DNA from: Lachnospiraceae bacterium
GTDB taxonomy: Bacteria > Bacillota > Clostridia > Lachnospirales > Lachnospiraceae
Assembly: GCA_910575775.1 (NCBI GenBank)
Contig: CAJTEY010000002.1
Location: 235,675 to 299,674, forward strand
Direction of reading: 5' to 3'
Length of the DNA stretch: 64,000 bases
Shown here: piece after piece, positions 27,098 to 34,918 of the stretch
Position numbering within the stretch: position 1 is the first letter of the stretch
Layout of the letters: each line of letters opens with the position of its first letter
The notes under the pieces: model-generated
Told to the model about the DNA's origin: nothing
Databases searched by the model: none
What the model saw: only the letters and a program-made list of their open reading frames with translations
Translations under genes and position numbers: made by a program

Positions 27098-27997
27098 TTA
27101 GTAGAAGAGCAGACCCTTGGTTCCCGTTATCACTGTTCCTGCAGGCATATTTTTTATGAAATAAACCCGGATTCTCACATCATATCCGCCCATGAGATAT
27201 CTCTTCTTGATCAGCTCCGTGTATTTTCCGCCACCGTTTATTGTGAATACCGGATCCTTCGCCGTTGACGGGCCACTCGTGGTATGGGTATTTGTGGACA
27301 CGTAAGCGATTGCAAAAGGCACATCTTCCGGGAGCGTATAGCCAGTATCGATGGAATAGCCAGTTGCATTGTCAATATCCCCCATACTGTCTGATATCTC
27401 TCCCAGCTTTTCGGACATATCCGCGCCTGTTCCCAAAAGAAGTTCCCCATTGACCCAGGCCGCCGTTCCGGCAGACAAATTTCCTGCCACAGCAGACTGA
27501 ATATTGATGGGCTCCGCGCCGTCTGCATCGCTCGTACTGAGCGTCCCGTCCTTTTTCTGATAAAGCCTTGTTCCGGCGGGCAATCCATAAGCCGTCGGAT
27601 CCGATGGTATACTCTGGCTTACTGCAATCCCCTCCAGTATCGTGGCAAAATCCAGGGTAAGCGGATCTGCCTCCTCTCCGGCCTGCGGTTTCCTGTGCAC
27701 CGCATATACGCCTTCTGCACTTGTCATGCTCACGCCCCCTCCCGAGCGGGTCAGGTATGTCCGCATAACACCCAGCTGCTTTACTGCCCGCACTTTGAAC
27801 AGATCCAGCTGATCCGCAAGCGTATAAAAATCCGCCGTGTCAATAATTACGTCTCCCTCGCTGCCGGAATAGCGGATTACGCCCTCAGAATGCAGCTCCG
27901 CCTTTGTAGCAGAGGGATTCTCCGCCGCCGTCGTTACCATACATGTACTGACCACCATGGTCAGAACCAGCAGTGCTGATGCCATTTTTTTCTTCAT
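27098..27997 (-). CDS. exported protein with IDTADF motif, unknown function
   Basis: A 299-residue protein with a clear signal peptide (MKKKMASALLVLTMVVSTCMVTTA, cut probably after TTA-A). The mature N-terminus reads VIRYSGSEGDVIIDTADFYTL and continues into a leucine-rich helix. The closely related SLVYRENNKGVQIDTADFLYL occurs in the next gene upstream. The middle has GLPAGTRLYQKKDG and a Gly/Ser/Thr-rich segment; the C-terminus is beta-rich and ends VITGTKGLLFY. I do not recognise a family with confidence. It is last in a three-gene operon after a coiled-coil anchor protein. It may form a surface or pilus-like structure, which is inference only. Confidence 0.7.
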   Translation of the reverse strand: MKKKMASALLVLTMVVSTCMVTTAAENPSATKAELHSEGVIRYSGSEGDVIIDTADFYTLADQLDLFKVRAVKQLGVMRTYLTRSGGGVSMTSAEGVYAVHRKPQAGEEADPLTLDFATILEGIAVSQSIPSDPTAYGLPAGTRLYQKKDGTLSTSDADGAEPINIQSAVAGNLSAGTAAWVNGELLLGTGADMSEKLGEISDSMGDIDNATGYSIDTGYTLPEDVPFAIAYVSTNTHTTSGPSTAKDPVFTINGGGKYTELIKKRYLMGGYDVRIRVYFIKNMPAGTVITGTKGLLFY

Positions 27998-28001
27998 CCT
28001 T

Positions 28002-29150
28002 TTATACTCCTTCCTCCGCCTCTGTGCCCGGCTTATCTTCTTCCTCCGGGACTACATCCGCATTTTCATCCATAATTCCTATGTCCGTGTCTTTGTTTCC
28101 GGCTTCTGCGTCCGCACCTTCATTCCCGGTTCCTGCGTTCGTGTCTTCCTCTCCGGTTCCTGTATCCGTATTTTCCTCCTCTGCTCCTGTGTCTGCGTTT
28201 TCATCTTCGGCTTCTGCGTCCGTGTTTTCGTCTCCAGTGTCTGTGTCCACGTTTTCATCTCCGGCTTCTGTGCCCGTATTTATGTCATCAGTCTCCCCGC
28301 CTATATTTTCGCCGCCAGACTCTGTGCCCAATTTTTCCATATTGCCGCACCAGCAATATCTCTGACCATCACTGCTGTTTTCTCCACTGTCATCCTCATC
28401 GGATAAACTGAAACAGCATTCTTCCTCACCGCGATATCCGCAGTCCATACAGATTTTCTCATGGTGAAGGCCATCTTCACAGGGTTCGTAATAATATGCG
28501 TAATGCTCCTCTATAACAGGCTCATATCCCGGACAAAATCTTGTACCGTCCAGGCGGCATCTGCTCCTGTGACCGGTTTCATCCACAGTTTCGTAAAACA
28601 GTGTATGCGCTGTCTCCTGTTCCCATTGATACCCGCAGGCACATGTATAACGCAGGCCGGAATATTCTGTGCCATCGTGTGAAAACACACATCTTTCCCT
28701 CTGTTTCTCCTTATGTGTGCCCACCAGATCGAATGTGTTTCCGCAAATGTCACAGTGCCTTGTGTGGGTTTTCCCGTTTATATTGATATATTCCCACCGA
28801 TGGGTATGTGTGTAACATGCTGGTTCAAATACCGTATCAGAGACCATACCTATCCTGTCCCGCAGGTAAAGGAAATCCGCTGTATCTATCTGTACGCCTT
28901 TATTATTCTCCCGGTAGACCAGACTTCCCCGTGATGACAAGCCTGCCCATGTCACAGTCCGCCCCGTTTCTGATGTCTGAAGCGACATCGTCTGCTCCGC
29001 TTCGGCCAGCTCCCGGGCCTTCGCCTGCACCGCCGGTGCAGCCGCGCACAATCCGAGTACCAGTGTCAGCAGTACCGCTATTACCCTGTTTCCTTTATTC
29101 ATACCATTTCCTGTTTGATTACCTGTTCCATTACCCGTGCCTCTGCACAT
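28002..29150 (-). CDS. exported Cys/His-rich protein with acidic tail and IDTADF motif, unknown
   Basis: A 382-residue protein. After a Gly/Asn/Thr repeat-like N-terminus there is a signal peptide (NRVIAVLLTLVLGLCAAAPAVQA). The mature start contains SLVYRENNKGVQIDTADFLYL, shared with the next gene. Residues about 115-270 hold several CxxC and His motifs (HTRHCDICG, YTCACGYQW, EKICMDCGYRG, YCWCG), suggesting zinc-ribbon units outside the cell. The last 110 residues are low-complexity, Asp/Glu/Thr/Gly-rich. The ATG at 29150 has a strong GGAGGG site; an internal ATG at 29102 has a weaker AGGAA site and gives a more usual signal peptide. Four bases separate it from the next gene. Confidence 0.7.
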   Translation of the reverse strand: MCRGTGNGTGNQTGNGMNKGNRVIAVLLTLVLGLCAAAPAVQAKARELAEAEQTMSLQTSETGRTVTWAGLSSRGSLVYRENNKGVQIDTADFLYLRDRIGMVSDTVFEPACYTHTHRWEYININGKTHTRHCDICGNTFDLVGTHKEKQRERCVFSHDGTEYSGLRYTCACGYQWEQETAHTLFYETVDETGHRSRCRLDGTRFCPGYEPVIEEHYAYYYEPCEDGLHHEKICMDCGYRGEEECCFSLSDEDDSGENSSDGQRYCWCGNMEKLGTESGGENIGGETDDINTGTEAGDENVDTDTGDENTDAEAEDENADTGAEEENTDTGTGEEDTNAGTGNEGADAEAGNKDTDIGIMDENADVVPEEEDKPGTEAEEGV

Positions 29151-29162
29151 ATCGTCCCTCCT

Positions 29163-30290
29163 TTACTTTCCAGATTTGTCCGCGTTCGGCATCAGATAGA
29201 GTGTGTTCGTGCTCCCCTCATAGCGGTACGAAAGGGATTCGGATGAGAGCGAATCCAGTTTATCACTCATCTCTTTCTTGATTTTCTCATCCAGCTCCTT
29301 ATGGACTTCCTCGTTCTTTCTCTGGGTCTCCTCATTCTTTTTCCGGGTCTCTTCGCCCACTCTCTGCAGCTCATCGCTCCTTTTCTCCAGTTCGCTGTCC
29401 TTTTTCTGCAGTTCTTCGCTTGTTTTCTGCAGGTTCTCGTTCTTTTTCTGCACTTCCTCCAGCGCTTTCCTTAACTCCCGTTCTAGAGCCTCCAGATCCT
29501 CTCCCAGGTCGTCCAGACGTTCATCCAGGACATTCAGGTTATCGCCAACCGTCGTCTTGAGACTTTCCTCTACTTTAGAAAGCTTATTCCAGAGTTTTTC
29601 ATCCTCTTTGCGCAGCTCCTTTATTTTCTCATGAACGCCCGACACATCCGTGCGTATCTGTCCGAGCTCCGCCTTCAGCTCAGCAATCTGTCCCTGAATC
29701 ACCGAAATCTTTTCCCTCTCAATCCTCTGGACCACCTCCGTCAGGTTCTCCAGTCTGCTCTCCAGGGTTTTCACGTTTTCCATGACAGTCCGTGTTTCCT
29801 TTTCCAGCACAGTGAGCTTCTCTGTCACTTTTTCAGAGGATGACGAGTTATCCCGGTATTCCCTGGCAATCTCCGCCACTTCCCTCCGCACCTGTTCCAG
29901 GGCGCTCTGCAGTTCTCTGACCTTCTCCTCCAGCTCACTTGTGTTCGTGAGGTACTCCTGCCGCATTTTCTCCCCGGAATCACGGGACATATATTCCTGC
30001 ATTTTTTCTTCATAAGTCGTCGCCACAAGCCCCTGTGCCTCCTGCAAGGCAAGCGCATTCTGCTCTTCCTGTATGGCCTGCGCTTCCTGCAGTTCCCGCG
30101 CCTTTTGTGCAGCCTCTTCCCGCTTTCTTTCCTGCACACCATGTCCCCACCAGAGAAGCAGCACGATGGCCACAACGGCCACAATACCAATTCCGGCAAT
30201 GAAAATCCGCGGGAACTGTCCTTCCTCCCGTTCCGGGTCTTCCCTCCATTCACTCAAATAATCTGACACTTTTGTCATAAATTCTCGCAT
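29163..30290 (-). CDS. membrane-anchored long coiled-coil protein, unknown
   Basis: About 375 residues. A cytoplasmic N-terminus of about 30 residues (SDYLSEWREDPEREEGQ) is followed by one membrane helix (FIAGIGIVAVVAIVLLLWW, about 28-48) and roughly 290 residues of continuous heptad-like coiled coil rich in Glu, Lys, Gln and Leu. Near the end are short repeats such as QKKNENLQKTSEELQKKDSE. The last 25 residues leave the coil (SLSYRYEGSTNTLYLMP). The ATG at 30290 follows GGAGG by 12 bases; a TTG at 30299 is also possible. It is the first gene of the cassette with the two IDTADF proteins, so it may scaffold them at the cell surface. Confidence 0.72.
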   Translation of the reverse strand: MREFMTKVSDYLSEWREDPEREEGQFPRIFIAGIGIVAVVAIVLLLWWGHGVQERKREEAAQKARELQEAQAIQEEQNALALQEAQGLVATTYEEKMQEYMSRDSGEKMRQEYLTNTSELEEKVRELQSALEQVRREVAEIAREYRDNSSSSEKVTEKLTVLEKETRTVMENVKTLESRLENLTEVVQRIEREKISVIQGQIAELKAELGQIRTDVSGVHEKIKELRKEDEKLWNKLSKVEESLKTTVGDNLNVLDERLDDLGEDLEALERELRKALEEVQKKNENLQKTSEELQKKDSELEKRSDELQRVGEETRKKNEETQRKNEEVHKELDEKIKKEMSDKLDSLSSESLSYRYEGSTNTLYLMPNADKSGK

Positions 30291-30486
30291 ATTTTTCAAC
30301 AGCCTCCTTTTTTGTCAATGAACAGTTATTTCGGTCAATTCAATCAGTTCGAACTTTCATTCCAATCTTTTCGTCTTTTCCTGTTGGAACATCCGGCGAT
30401 CCGCCGCAGACCCGTACTCAGAAAACTGTAGAACATACAATGTACGGAATAAAGTATACTTTAATTTCATCAAAGATTGTACCATT

Positions 30487-30515
30487 ACCATACCAGATGC
30501 CATCCCCATTTACAA
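30487..30515 (-). promoter_or_regulatory. possible promoter of the coiled-coil/IDTADF operon
   Basis: Minus strand: TTGTAA (30510-30515), 17 bases, TATGGT (30487-30492). A TATACT also occurs at about 30454 without a good -35 partner. Otherwise the 390-base gap 30300-30690 holds only the map terminator, and no credible gene. Confidence 0.3.
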
Positions 30516-30543
30516 TATCGGAATGTTGCACAAGTTTTAGACA

Positions 30544-30590
30544 TAAAAAAATCAGGGAACACCCACACCCCAGATGTCCTCTGACTTTTA
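30544..30590 (-). terminator. terminator of the map gene
   Basis: On the minus strand TCAG-A-GGA pairs with TCC-CTGA, followed by TTTTTTTA. It lies about 100 bases past the map stop. Confidence 0.6.
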
Positions 30591-30690
30591 TCGTTCCAAA
30601 CGAAATATCGCTCATCAAATTTCCATGCTATTTTTCACTGCCTGGTGCTTCCTCATTTTTCCAGGAGGAATGCCCGCTGTCAATCATATC

Positions 30691-31563
30691 TCAGTACGTT
30701 AAAATCTCGTACCCATCCTCTGTCACCGCCAACGTCACTTCCCACTGCGCGGAAGGCTTACCGTCGTCTGTATAGACCGTCCAGCCGTCCTCATCATCAA
30801 TATAAATATCTGCCTTCCCCATATTGACCATAGGCTCAATGGTAAAGACCATTCCCGGCACCATAAGCATCTCTGTCCCCCTGCGGGTCACATAGCTGAC
30901 AAAAGGCTCCTCATGAAACTCCAGTCCGATACCATGTCCGCCGATCTCCCTTACAATAGAATAACCGTTCTGCTTTGCATGATCATTGATGGCCTGCGCC
31001 ATATCCCCGAGAAAGTTCCACGGTTTCACCTGTTCCAGTCCCACGTCTATGCATTCCCTTGCCACCCGCACCAGCTTCCGCGTTTCCTCCGGCACATTTC
31101 CCAGCATAAACATGCGGGATGAGTCGGAAAAATAACCGTTATATATGGTGGATACATCCACATTCACAATGTCACCGTCCTTTAGCAGACGGTTCTCGTC
31201 GGGAATTCCGTGGCATACCACCTCATTGATGGAGGTGCAGACACTCTTGGGAAACCCATCGTAACCCAAAGGTGCGGCGATGCCTCCCATCTCCTTCGTC
31301 ATATCCCGGACAATCTTATCAATCTCCTCGGTGCTCATGCCAATACGGATCTGCCGTTCAATTTCATCCAGAATGGCAATGTTCAGCTTGCTGCTTTCTC
31401 TGATTCCCTGCAGTTGTTCCGGCGTCTTCAGAATATCGTGCTGCGGGACAATGTGCCCCTGCAGCTCGTAGCTTTCAATCTTCTCATCCATCGCCATATG
31501 GCACGCCTTATACTTTTTTCCGCTGCCACACCAGCAGGCGTCGTTTCTTCCCAGTTTTTTCAT
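30691..31563 (-). CDS. map: type I methionine aminopeptidase with N-terminal SEC-C zinc motif
   Basis: A 290-residue protein. The first 25 residues form a SEC-C motif (RNDACWCGSGKKYKACH), also found at the end of SecA, which probably binds zinc and the ribosome. The remainder is a MetAP core that removes the initiator methionine: CTSINEVVCHGIPD supplies the substrate-binding His, DIVNVDVSTIYNGYFSDSSR the two metal-binding Asp residues, GGHGIGLEFHEEP the metal His, and FTIEPMVNMG plus QWEVTLAVTEDG the two Glu ligands. All five metal ligands are present. A GGAG site lies 11 bases before the ATG. It is not next to the ribosomal protein operon where many bacteria keep map, so it could be a second copy. 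Confidence 0.94.
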   Translation of the reverse strand: MKKLGRNDACWCGSGKKYKACHMAMDEKIESYELQGHIVPQHDILKTPEQLQGIRESSKLNIAILDEIERQIRIGMSTEEIDKIVRDMTKEMGGIAAPLGYDGFPKSVCTSINEVVCHGIPDENRLLKDGDIVNVDVSTIYNGYFSDSSRMFMLGNVPEETRKLVRVARECIDVGLEQVKPWNFLGDMAQAINDHAKQNGYSIVREIGGHGIGLEFHEEPFVSYVTRRGTEMLMVPGMVFTIEPMVNMGKADIYIDDEDGWTVYTDDGKPSAQWEVTLAVTEDGYEILTY

Positions 31564-31661
31564 TGTAAAATCATCTCCATTTCCTCAACCTTACTTATCA
31601 TATCACATTGGGCAGGGAAATGGGAGGGGGAAAAGAATTTGTGTAAATGGTCAAACCCTGA

Positions 31662-31694
31662 AAGCGGGCATCCCCCGGAAGGTATTGCCCGCTT
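31662..31694 (-). terminator. hairpin just after the Uma2-type gene
   Basis: AAGCGGGCA (31662-31670) pairs perfectly with TGCCCGCTT (31686-31694) across a 15-base loop, beginning 6 bases past the stop codon. The T-tail on the minus strand is weak. Confidence 0.5.
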
Positions 31695-31699
31695 CTAAA

Positions 31700-32548
31700 C
31701 TATTGTTTACTTCCATAATGCCGGACAATTTCATCCCGGCTGACATCCTTATAGATCTCATTCTGAACCACCGCCCGGCAGACCGCATCCAGATCGGGCA
31801 AAACCATTTTTAACGAGTTTACAAGAGCCGCAAGTCCCTGTTGTATGCCTTTTTGCATGCCTTCTTGCATGCCTTCTTGCAGTCCCTCTTGTATTGCCGA
31901 CTGCCGTTCTTCCGTAAGTACTTCATCCAGTGTCCCGTGCAGATTTGCCAGATCAAGATACAGATCGTCATAAACGCCCACCTTAATCCGCTCGGAAAAA
32001 GAACGCTGCACCGGCATATACCCGTGTTCCTCTTCGTAAATGGTCACCTGTCCGGATTTCGGGTCAACGATCCAGTACTCCCGCACACCGGCTTCCTGGT
32101 ATAAGGCCAGCTTGCGTATGTAATCCATCTTCCTGCTGGACGGCGAAACAATCTCAATCACCAGATCCGGCGCGCCCTGGCATCCCTTCCTTTCCAGCTT
32201 CCCTTCATCGCAGATCAAGGAGATGTCTGGCATCACATAATTGTGGATATCCTTTTTAATATAGACACCAAAAGGTGCAGGGACAATTTTGCACTTTCCT
32301 TTCTTCCTCTGAATATAGAGCTCTATCTGAAAGCTCAGCCCCATCAGAATATCCTGATGGTCAAACGCAGGCCCCTCCATAATAAACAGCTCTCCGTCGA
32401 TTAGCTCGACGAATACCCCCTCGGGCAGTGCCTCAACATCTGCAACCGTATACTGCCATTTCCCTTTTCTGGTCAGCCCCAGTCTCACCATGTCTTCCTG
32501 TGTCAAATTCATTTCCGATTCCTCTTTTCTGATCCTTGCGTACTCCAT
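31700..32548 (-). CDS. Uma2-family (DUF820) nuclease-fold protein with repeat tail
   Basis: A 282-residue protein. Residues about 30-195 form a Uma2 PD-(D/E)XK fold: FVELIDGELFIMEGPAFDHQ, VMPDISLICD (catalytic Asp), GAPDLVIEIVSPSS (the E-x-V/K strand), and LYQEAGVREYWIVDP. The lysine of the classical motif is not obvious. A Gln/Gly/Met repeat follows (EGLQEGMQEGMQKGIQQG), the same low-complexity linker seen in Rpn/PD-(D/E)XK transposase relatives, then a helical C-terminus (RDEIVRHYGSKQ). Uma2 proteins are common in cyanobacteria and some Clostridia and lack a proven role. The ATG is set by AAGGAGG at 5 bases. It is monocistronic with a consensus promoter. Confidence 0.85.
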   Translation of the reverse strand: MEYARIRKEESEMNLTQEDMVRLGLTRKGKWQYTVADVEALPEGVFVELIDGELFIMEGPAFDHQDILMGLSFQIELYIQRKKGKCKIVPAPFGVYIKKDIHNYVMPDISLICDEGKLERKGCQGAPDLVIEIVSPSSRKMDYIRKLALYQEAGVREYWIVDPKSGQVTIYEEEHGYMPVQRSFSERIKVGVYDDLYLDLANLHGTLDEVLTEERQSAIQEGLQEGMQEGMQKGIQQGLAALVNSLKMVLPDLDAVCRAVVQNEIYKDVSRDEIVRHYGSKQ

Positions 32549-32582
32549 AAATACCTCCTTCTGTAGTGTGGCAAACGATGCA

Positions 32583-32697
32583 GGACATCTGTCCCGAGGC
32601 GGTAATTACGGAGTGTCCGTTCCACTTCCAGCATCTCTGCCGTTCATTTGTAGTAGTTGAGTAAACGGCAGAAACTGCCAGAATGTGCGAACGCACG
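32583..32697 (-). other. hairpin-rich 5' leader of the Uma2-type gene
   Basis: Three local stem-loops: GTGCG/CGCAC (32685-32696), an 8-bp CTGCCGTT/AACGGCAG stem (32637-32644 with 32664-32671) and GGAC/GTCC (32583-32594). They fill the roughly 165-base leader between the promoter and the ribosome site. No known riboswitch recognised. Confidence 0.35.
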
Positions 32698-32723
32698 TTT
32701 CTTTTTATCACTCGATTTAGTTA

Positions 32724-32752
32724 ATTATAAATGGTGCGCGTGGATGTGTCAA
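32724..32752 (-). promoter_or_regulatory. consensus sigma-A promoter of the Uma2-type gene
   Basis: Minus strand: TTGACA (32747-32752), exactly 17 bases, TATAAT (32724-32729): a perfect match to the consensus. Confidence 0.85.
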
Positions 32753-32839
32753 GAGGAAATGAGAAAAAATCACGAAAAAGCATAATTAATATTACGCCTG
32801 TAAATATATCAAAGGCTGATTCATAAAACAGACTGCATC

Positions 32840-33910
32840 CTAAACATATTGTGCTATGCATTCGTCCTTTCCCAGATCCAGGCTGAATGCTTCCTTCGCA
32901 TTTTCCTGTGCAACACTTTGATACCAGTTCCAAACTTCAGTTATATTTTCATGATCCACCGAAAACAGATCGCACAGCTCCTTTATTATTTTTAAACCAA
33001 ATGAGAAATCCGCTGTAAAATATCTTGATTCGAAATCTGGAATCCAACGGTCTTCCCCTATGCATTTCATAGGAGAGAGCAAACCTTTAAACGCAACTAT
33101 ACTCCTAATTTTCGCAGTCATATCCTGTGCAGTATAGCTCTCATAATAATCGCGTAAAGACTTCACCGCACTCAAATCAAGCGGAATTCTGTGACATAAC
33201 GCCTGTAGCTCAGCGTCACAGGCTATCAGCATTTCCGACGACCTATCATCCCATTCCTCATAAAATAAAACATTTCTCTCATAACTCTTTCCCTGCTCAA
33301 AATCCCTAAACATAGTATACAGCCGTGTCGTATGAAGAATGGCATTGGATGGTGTCAATGTGACAGACAAATAATTGGGTAATGCCTCACACTCAATGCC
33401 AAACATTTCTTCCAACATTGCCGCAATATCGGTACTCTGTTCACAAGGAATCGTCCCCACTTCCAATTTCTTTTTTCTGCCAAGCATATATACAGATTTA
33501 CCGCTTTCTTTTAGTCTTGCAATACTGTGAACTCTCTGCAGCCCAAGCAGAATACAGCCTTTCTCAACCAGCGATCTGAACGCAAACTCAGCGCCGCCGC
33601 TTCCGGGAACAACTCCAATATACTGGCCTTGTCTCACATACGAAATCAGTTCGTCGGCCAGACTGCAAAACGTCTGCGCCGGAACTGTTACAAAAATCAG
33701 GTCCGCATGCTCCACTGCCTGTTTCATGTCTGCAGTGACACAGTAAATATTTCCTGCAAGCAAAAAGTTATCCTTCGCATCATATACTTCAATCCGTTTT
33801 TGCCACCGTTCCGCTTTTGACGTGTATACCGTAACTCTATATCCCCGATCCGCCAATTCTGCTGCCATTAAAGTACCAATATTACCACCGCCGATTATCG
33901 TTATATTCAA
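32840..33910 (-). CDS. octopine/nopaline (opine) dehydrogenase-like protein
   Basis: A 356-residue, NAD(P)-dependent oxidoreductase. The N-terminal Rossmann motif is IIGGGNIGTLMAAELADRG. Residues about 95-130 contain GVVPGSGGAEF, and the C-terminal helical domain carries LTPSNAILHTTRLYTMF, the substrate-domain signature of opine dehydrogenases. These enzymes reductively join an amino acid to an alpha-keto acid. Related enzymes make N-(1-carboxyethyl) amino acids that decorate some O-antigens (Providencia). It follows, 56 bases later, a cyclodeaminase-family gene and an aminotransferase fusion, suggesting a shared pathway to an amino-acid-derived substituent. It is the last gene of the polymer locus. 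Confidence 0.82.
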   Translation of the reverse strand: MNITIIGGGNIGTLMAAELADRGYRVTVYTSKAERWQKRIEVYDAKDNFLLAGNIYCVTADMKQAVEHADLIFVTVPAQTFCSLADELISYVRQGQYIGVVPGSGGAEFAFRSLVEKGCILLGLQRVHSIARLKESGKSVYMLGRKKKLEVGTIPCEQSTDIAAMLEEMFGIECEALPNYLSVTLTPSNAILHTTRLYTMFRDFEQGKSYERNVLFYEEWDDRSSEMLIACDAELQALCHRIPLDLSAVKSLRDYYESYTAQDMTAKIRSIVAFKGLLSPMKCIGEDRWIPDFESRYFTADFSFGLKIIKELCDLFSVDHENITEVWNWYQSVAQENAKEAFSLDLGKDECIAQYV

Positions 33911-33966
33911 AATCTACACCGCATAATACCGCACTCAAATAACCGGCTTTCGGCCATTGCAATGAT

Positions 33967-34918
33967 TTATATCCAGAACTTTTCTGCCGGCCCGTGTAAA
34001 TCAATGTTTTCGAGCTTTACTCCGTTCAGCATTTCATAAATGTGTGCGGCATAATTGACGTCATGCATAGAAACGCCAATATTATATGCTATAATCCTTT
34101 CCCTATTATTTTCACGTCCGACAGCCGTTCCATTTACCACATCAGATACTTCCGCAAAATAATTAAATTTCTCAAAGTTCTTGAAGTGGTGGACATGGCC
34201 ATAGTCGTCCGCATAGATTTTATCAAAAAACAGGTCGCAGTTAGTAAATCCCAGCGTATGGATCGGAACTACTAATACGCCCTCTGCGAAACAGTCATCC
34301 GTACAAAGATCCCCGGAAAGATACGTAGCTGCAGAAATCACAACATCAGTACCTTTAACAAGCGCTGCCGCATCCTCCACAAAAGAAAAGTGGAGATTAG
34401 AATATTCCGCAAATCTTTCCGCAAACAGCTCTTCCTGTCCCTTATACCGTAAAAGCTTAATATATAATTCCCTCTTCGGAAGGGCGGAGACCAGCATAAG
34501 AAGGGCAGCCCTTGCCGTATTTCCAAGTCCCAGTATCCCCATTGTAGAAAAGTTCTCTTTTGCAAACAGGAGAATCGAATGCGCCGCAACCGCCCCCGTG
34601 CGCATTGCCGTAATCCAGTCTGCGTCCATCAATGCTAAAAACTCTCCGTTTTCCGCATTAAACAATAGCAGTCTGCTGTCCAGGCTGGGAACCCGGTCGG
34701 GATATCTGGTGACAATTTTCACCCCCCCCCCACTGCTTTTTTTCGCCTTTCAATATACAGGGCATTACGTTGCAGAATATCTTCTCCACTGGTTTCATGC
34801 TGATTTTCGCCGGAAGCAGCGCCTCTTTTTTATTGGCAATCATATCGCTTACCCACTGCAGACATGTCTGTGGCGTAATGTTCAGATTTCTAATGTCCTC
34901 AAAAGAAATGATCTTCAT
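33967..34918 (-). pseudogene. ornithine cyclodeaminase-family protein, frameshifted at a G10 tract (possibly phase-variable)
   Basis: Two overlapping frames form one gene. The 5' part, from ATG 34918, reads MKIISFEDIRNLNITPQT and ends at a run of ten G. The 3' part continues in another frame as VKIVTRYPDRVPSLDSR, DADWITAMRTGAVAAHS, the NAD motif ILGLGNTARAALL, and IYADDYGHVHHF. Removing one G (G9) or adding two restores a continuous protein of about 316 residues whose join (QWGGVKIVTRYPD) matches the family. Members are NAD-dependent imine-forming or reducing enzymes such as ornithine cyclodeaminase, alanine dehydrogenase and SbnB. The ATG overlaps the preceding stop codon (ATGA). It is either OFF in this cell or a sequencing error; all other family features are intact. 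Confidence 0.82.
34722..34731 (-). repeat. G10 homopolymer tract causing a frameshift
   Basis: Ten consecutive C on the plus strand (G on the coding strand), inside the cyclodeaminase-family gene. A count of 9 or 12 would be in frame; 10 is out of frame. Confidence 0.9.

Noticed and set aside
30346..30362. Second LexA box (CGAACTTTCATTC) before the coiled-coil operon
   Set aside because: The second half-site is altered at its key first base and there is no DNA-repair context.
30418..30618. 66-codon minus-strand open frame between map and the coiled-coil gene
   Set aside because: No good ribosome site, no family resemblance, and it overlaps the map terminator and the candidate promoter.
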